From contig CP136534.1 in assembly GCA_051016205.1 (NCBI GenBank), positions 2,046,001 to 2,110,000 of the forward strand: DNA of 64,000 nucleotides, given 5' to 3'. Below, piece by piece: positions 61,829-64,000 of this stretch. The notes beneath the pieces are model-generated. The model was not told the DNA's origin. It saw only the letters and a list, made by a program, of their open reading frames with translations, and did no database searches. A program made the position numbers and the translations under genes. Source of the stretch: Acuticoccus sp051016205. GTDB lineage: Bacteria > Pseudomonadota > Alphaproteobacteria > Rhizobiales > Amorphaceae. Position 1 is the stretch's first letter. Every line of letters starts with the position of its first letter.

Positions 61829-63651
61829 GAAGCAGCCTCGACATTCTGGCCGGAATAGACGGCGCGAACCAGCTCCGACTGCACCACCTCATCCACGGTG
61901 CCTTCCATCAGGATCGCGCCCTGGTGGAGGACGATGACGCGCGATGAGATCTCTCGCACGAAGTCGAGGTCATGCTCGATGAGGACGATGGCAAGGCCAT
62001 AGGTCTTTGCCAAGCGCTGCAGCACGCCGCCGATGGCGCTGCGCTCGGCTTTGGAAAGCCCTGCCGTGGGCTCGTCCAGGAGAAGCACCGAGGGTTCGGT
62101 GGCGAGCACCATGGCAAGCTCCAAACCGCGCTTCATGCCGTGGCTGAGGCTTCCAGAGGCGGTGCCCATCTCCTTGTCGAGCCCCGTGGTGCGGACGATT
62201 TCCAGCGCCGGCTCGGGCAGGCGGACCTCGGTGCGGCTTGCCAACATCGGTGCACCGTCCACCCCGTAGCGGGCCAGCTTCAGGCAGTCTGCGACGGAAA
62301 GCGTGTCGAACAGGTTGGTGTTCTGGAAGCTTCGGCCGATGCCAAGCGCCACGATCGATTGCGGGGCGCCGCGGCCTATGGAGGTGCCCTGCACGAAGAC
62401 CTGCCCGCCAGTGCGCTCCGAGCCGTTGGAGATGCAGCGCATCAAAGTGGTCTTGCCGGCGCCGTTGGGGCCGACGATGGACAAAAGCTCGCCCGCACTC
62501 ACCTTGGCCGAAACGCCCTCCAGCACCGATAGGCTGCCGTACCGGCACGTGAGACCGTCGATCGTGAGCGGCGGCGCATCAGAGGCACCGGCACGCACTT
62601 TCAGATCGACCGGAACAAGGTGCACCACGTCTTCGCGCGGGCCGCGCCAAGCCCGCACGGCCCAGGCAATGGGTTGCCACAGCACCGGCCCGAGACCGCG
62701 CGGCAGCAAAACGATGACAAGGACGAAGGCAATGCCCGTCAACAGCTTCCACAGGAACGGCAGCGTGCCGGACAGATAAGACGCAGTGACGTCGATGCCG
62801 ATGGCGCCGACCACAGGTCCGATGAGTGTCCCCCGGCCGCCAAGTGCGGTCCAGATCAAGAGTTCGGTGCCCAGGAGGAAGCCCCCCAGTTCAGGCGCGA
62901 CCACATTGGTGAACAGTGCGTAGATGAAGCCGGCAACGGCGCCGATGCCGGCCGCGCCCATCATCAGCGCCCCTTTGACCCGGCTGATGGGGATGGCGAG
63001 GTAGGAGGCCCTTTCCTCGTTCTCCCGGATCGCCACCAAGATCCGCCCGAAGTCGCTGCGCACGAAGAGAAGACCGAGCGCGGTCACGGCGATGAGGAAG
63101 AACCCTGCGATAAGGAAGTAAGTCTCCACCGACCAGTAGTAGGTGGGGAAGGCCGAAATGCCGCTGGAGGACCCCGTGAAGCGCCCGCCTGCGAAAATGA
63201 GCTGCACCAGGACAATGGGCAGGGCGAGGGTGATGATGGACGCATAAAGGGGCGATGCGCCATGATAGAAGGCGAGCCAACTGACGAGCGCGGCCACCGC
63301 CATGGCGACGAGGATGCCGGCCACAAGTGCGCCGATCGCCCATTCTGGGCCGAAGCCGTAGTGGGTGAAGGTGAGGGCCGCCGCATACCCGCCGATGCCG
63401 AAAAAGGCCGACTGCCCGAACGTCAAGATCCCCGTATAGCCCCACAGGATGTCCACCGTCATCACCAAGGCGGCAAGGCAAAAGGCGCGGATCAGGATGT
63501 TCGTGGTGTAGATGTCGAGGGAGCGTGAGGCGAAGATGAGCACGATGACCGCCGCCGCCGCGCCAAGCGCCACCGACCGCCAGGGACTTCTGCGCGCTGC
63601 ACCGGCACGAGCGACGGGCGCGGCGTCGTCGGAAACCTCAGCCAATGCCAA
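61825..63651 (-). CDS. LivM-LivG fusion: ABC permease plus ATPase
   Basis: A 608-residue fusion. Residues about 25-330 form a LivM permease with eight to ten helices (LWGYTGILTFGQSAFFGIGGYAAAL; LLIWTALGGRGTLIGPVVGA). From about 360 a LivG ATPase follows: Walker A GPNGAGKTT, signature LSHGMKRGLELAMVL, Walker B LLLDEPTAGLSKAE, switch His in IVLIEHDLDFV. Such fused genes are known in alphaproteobacterial HAAT importers. It overlaps LivF (4 bases) and LivH (14 bases). Confidence 0.92.
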   Translation of the reverse strand: MALAEVSDDAAPVARAGAARRSPWRSVALGAAAAVIVLIFASRSLDIYTTNILIRAFCLAALVMTVDILWGYTGILTFGQSAFFGIGGYAAALTFTHYGFGPEWAIGALVAGILVAMAVAALVSWLAFYHGASPLYASIITLALPIVLVQLIFAGGRFTGSSSGISAFPTYYWSVETYFLIAGFFLIAVTALGLLFVRSDFGRILVAIRENEERASYLAIPISRVKGALMMGAAGIGAVAGFIYALFTNVVAPELGGFLLGTELLIWTALGGRGTLIGPVVGAIGIDVTASYLSGTLPFLWKLLTGIAFVLVIVLLPRGLGPVLWQPIAWAVRAWRGPREDVVHLVPVDLKVRAGASDAPPLTIDGLTCRYGSLSVLEGVSAKVSAGELLSIVGPNGAGKTTLMRCISNGSERTGGQVFVQGTSIGRGAPQSIVALGIGRSFQNTNLFDTLSVADCLKLARYGVDGAPMLASRTEVRLPEPALEIVRTTGLDKEMGTASGSLSHGMKRGLELAMVLATEPSVLLLDEPTAGLSKAERSAIGGVLQRLAKTYGLAIVLIEHDLDFVREISSRVIVLHQGAILMEGTVDEVVQSELVRAVYSGQNVEAAS

Positions 63652-64000
63652 GCCCCTTGGGTCGCAGCCGCAGGATCAGCGCAGCCAGCACGACGATCGT
63701 CAGACCGCCGAGGATCGGGCTTACATAGGTGGACACGGCAACCTGTGCGCTGCCAAGGATGAGCGAGGCCACCGCAAGGCTCGGAATGGAGATGCCAGAC
63801 ACCAGAACCAGCATGAACGAGTTCACCAGCCACGGAAGGCCCATGTTGGGATCGACCGCGAGGAGCGGCGTGATCAGCGCGCCTGCAGCGCACGCAAGAC
63901 CTGCGCCCAGCGCAAAGGTCAGCATCCGCACGCGGCCAGAGTTGATGCCGAGCCCCCGCGCCAACGTCTCATTCATGATGACGGCGCGCGCGTTGAGGCC
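63638..64000 (-). CDS. ABC transporter permease (LivH-like), partial
   Basis: The C-terminal about 120 residues of a LivH permease, cut by the window edge. The frame is open to 64000, reading GLNARAVIMNETLARGLGIN..., where MNETLARGLGI is a conserved cytoplasmic loop. Then the helices MLTFALGAGLACAAGALITPL and LVNSFMLVLVSGISIPSLAVASLILGSAQV follow. The ending ALILRLRPKGL(GIG) is the family's. A periplasmic binding protein gene would be expected further right. Confidence 0.85.
   Translation of the reverse strand, partial: GLNARAVIMNETLARGLGINSGRVRMLTFALGAGLACAAGALITPLLAVDPNMGLPWLVNSFMLVLVSGISIPSLAVASLILGSAQVAVSTYVSPILGGLTIVVLAALILRLRPKGLGIG

Overview
The window reads as chromosome of a GC-rich alphaproteobacterium, probably order Hyphomicrobiales (Rhizobiales). 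The taxonomic call is an inference from gene content and order: an F0 ATP synthase cluster atpI-a-c-b'-b with no F1 genes beside it, a siroheme synthase/DUF2849/sulfite reductase/DUF934/ferredoxin-NADP reductase/CysH sulfur block with a divergent Lrp-type regulator, and several LivFGHM-type ABC transporters. Two tRNA genes are present: tRNA-Val(CAC) at 24237-24311 and tRNA-Ser(GCU) at 49216-49308.

Layout. 1-10.5 kb holds scattered accessory genes: an FAD oxidoreductase behind two LacI-type palindromes, a SEC-C protein, an MFS exporter, and a 1071-residue secreted FG-GAP/cadherin/RTX protein followed by a TIGR03032-family protein. 10.7-24.2 kb is a decayed island ending at the 3' end of tRNA-Val. 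It holds two SRAP (YedK-like) copies each killed by a different amber codon and a string of AT-rich small genes that look like polymorphic-toxin immunity genes (Imm27, SUKH). It also holds two truncated toxin C-termini (one a NucA/NucB DNase), a zinc-ribbon gene present once intact and once split by an inserted cassette, and a complete IS3-family element with a 3-bp target duplication. An IS110 stub, phage tail, prohead-protease and portal remnants, and a broken integrase complete it.

24.4-48.9 kb is mostly intact core sequence: SDR, smpB, dapA, a Slt70-type lytic transglycosylase, an alpha/beta hydrolase, a DUF4153 membrane protein, a caspase-domain protein with Cys-rich repeats, the F0 operon, the sulfite-assimilation operon, an orphan acyl-CoA ligase plus LivG pair and a GST. 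49.4-52.9 kb is a second decay zone, with an aminotransferase, an IstB fragment and a B12/radical-SAM protein, all broken. 53.0-58.6 kb is a surface-glycan cluster of two glycosyltransferases, two methyltransferases and a TOD1/MUCI70-like protein. 58.8 kb to the edge is one tightly overlapping operon encoding a LivHMGF-type importer, a DUF1028 protein, an AtzG-like subunit and an amidase, which suggests uptake and hydrolysis of an amide.

The most interesting area is the toxin/immunity scrap-yard at 10.7-19.8 kb: immunity genes survive while toxins are truncated, cassettes sit inside repeated gene pieces, and the IS3 insertion can be undone on paper to restore a reading frame exactly.
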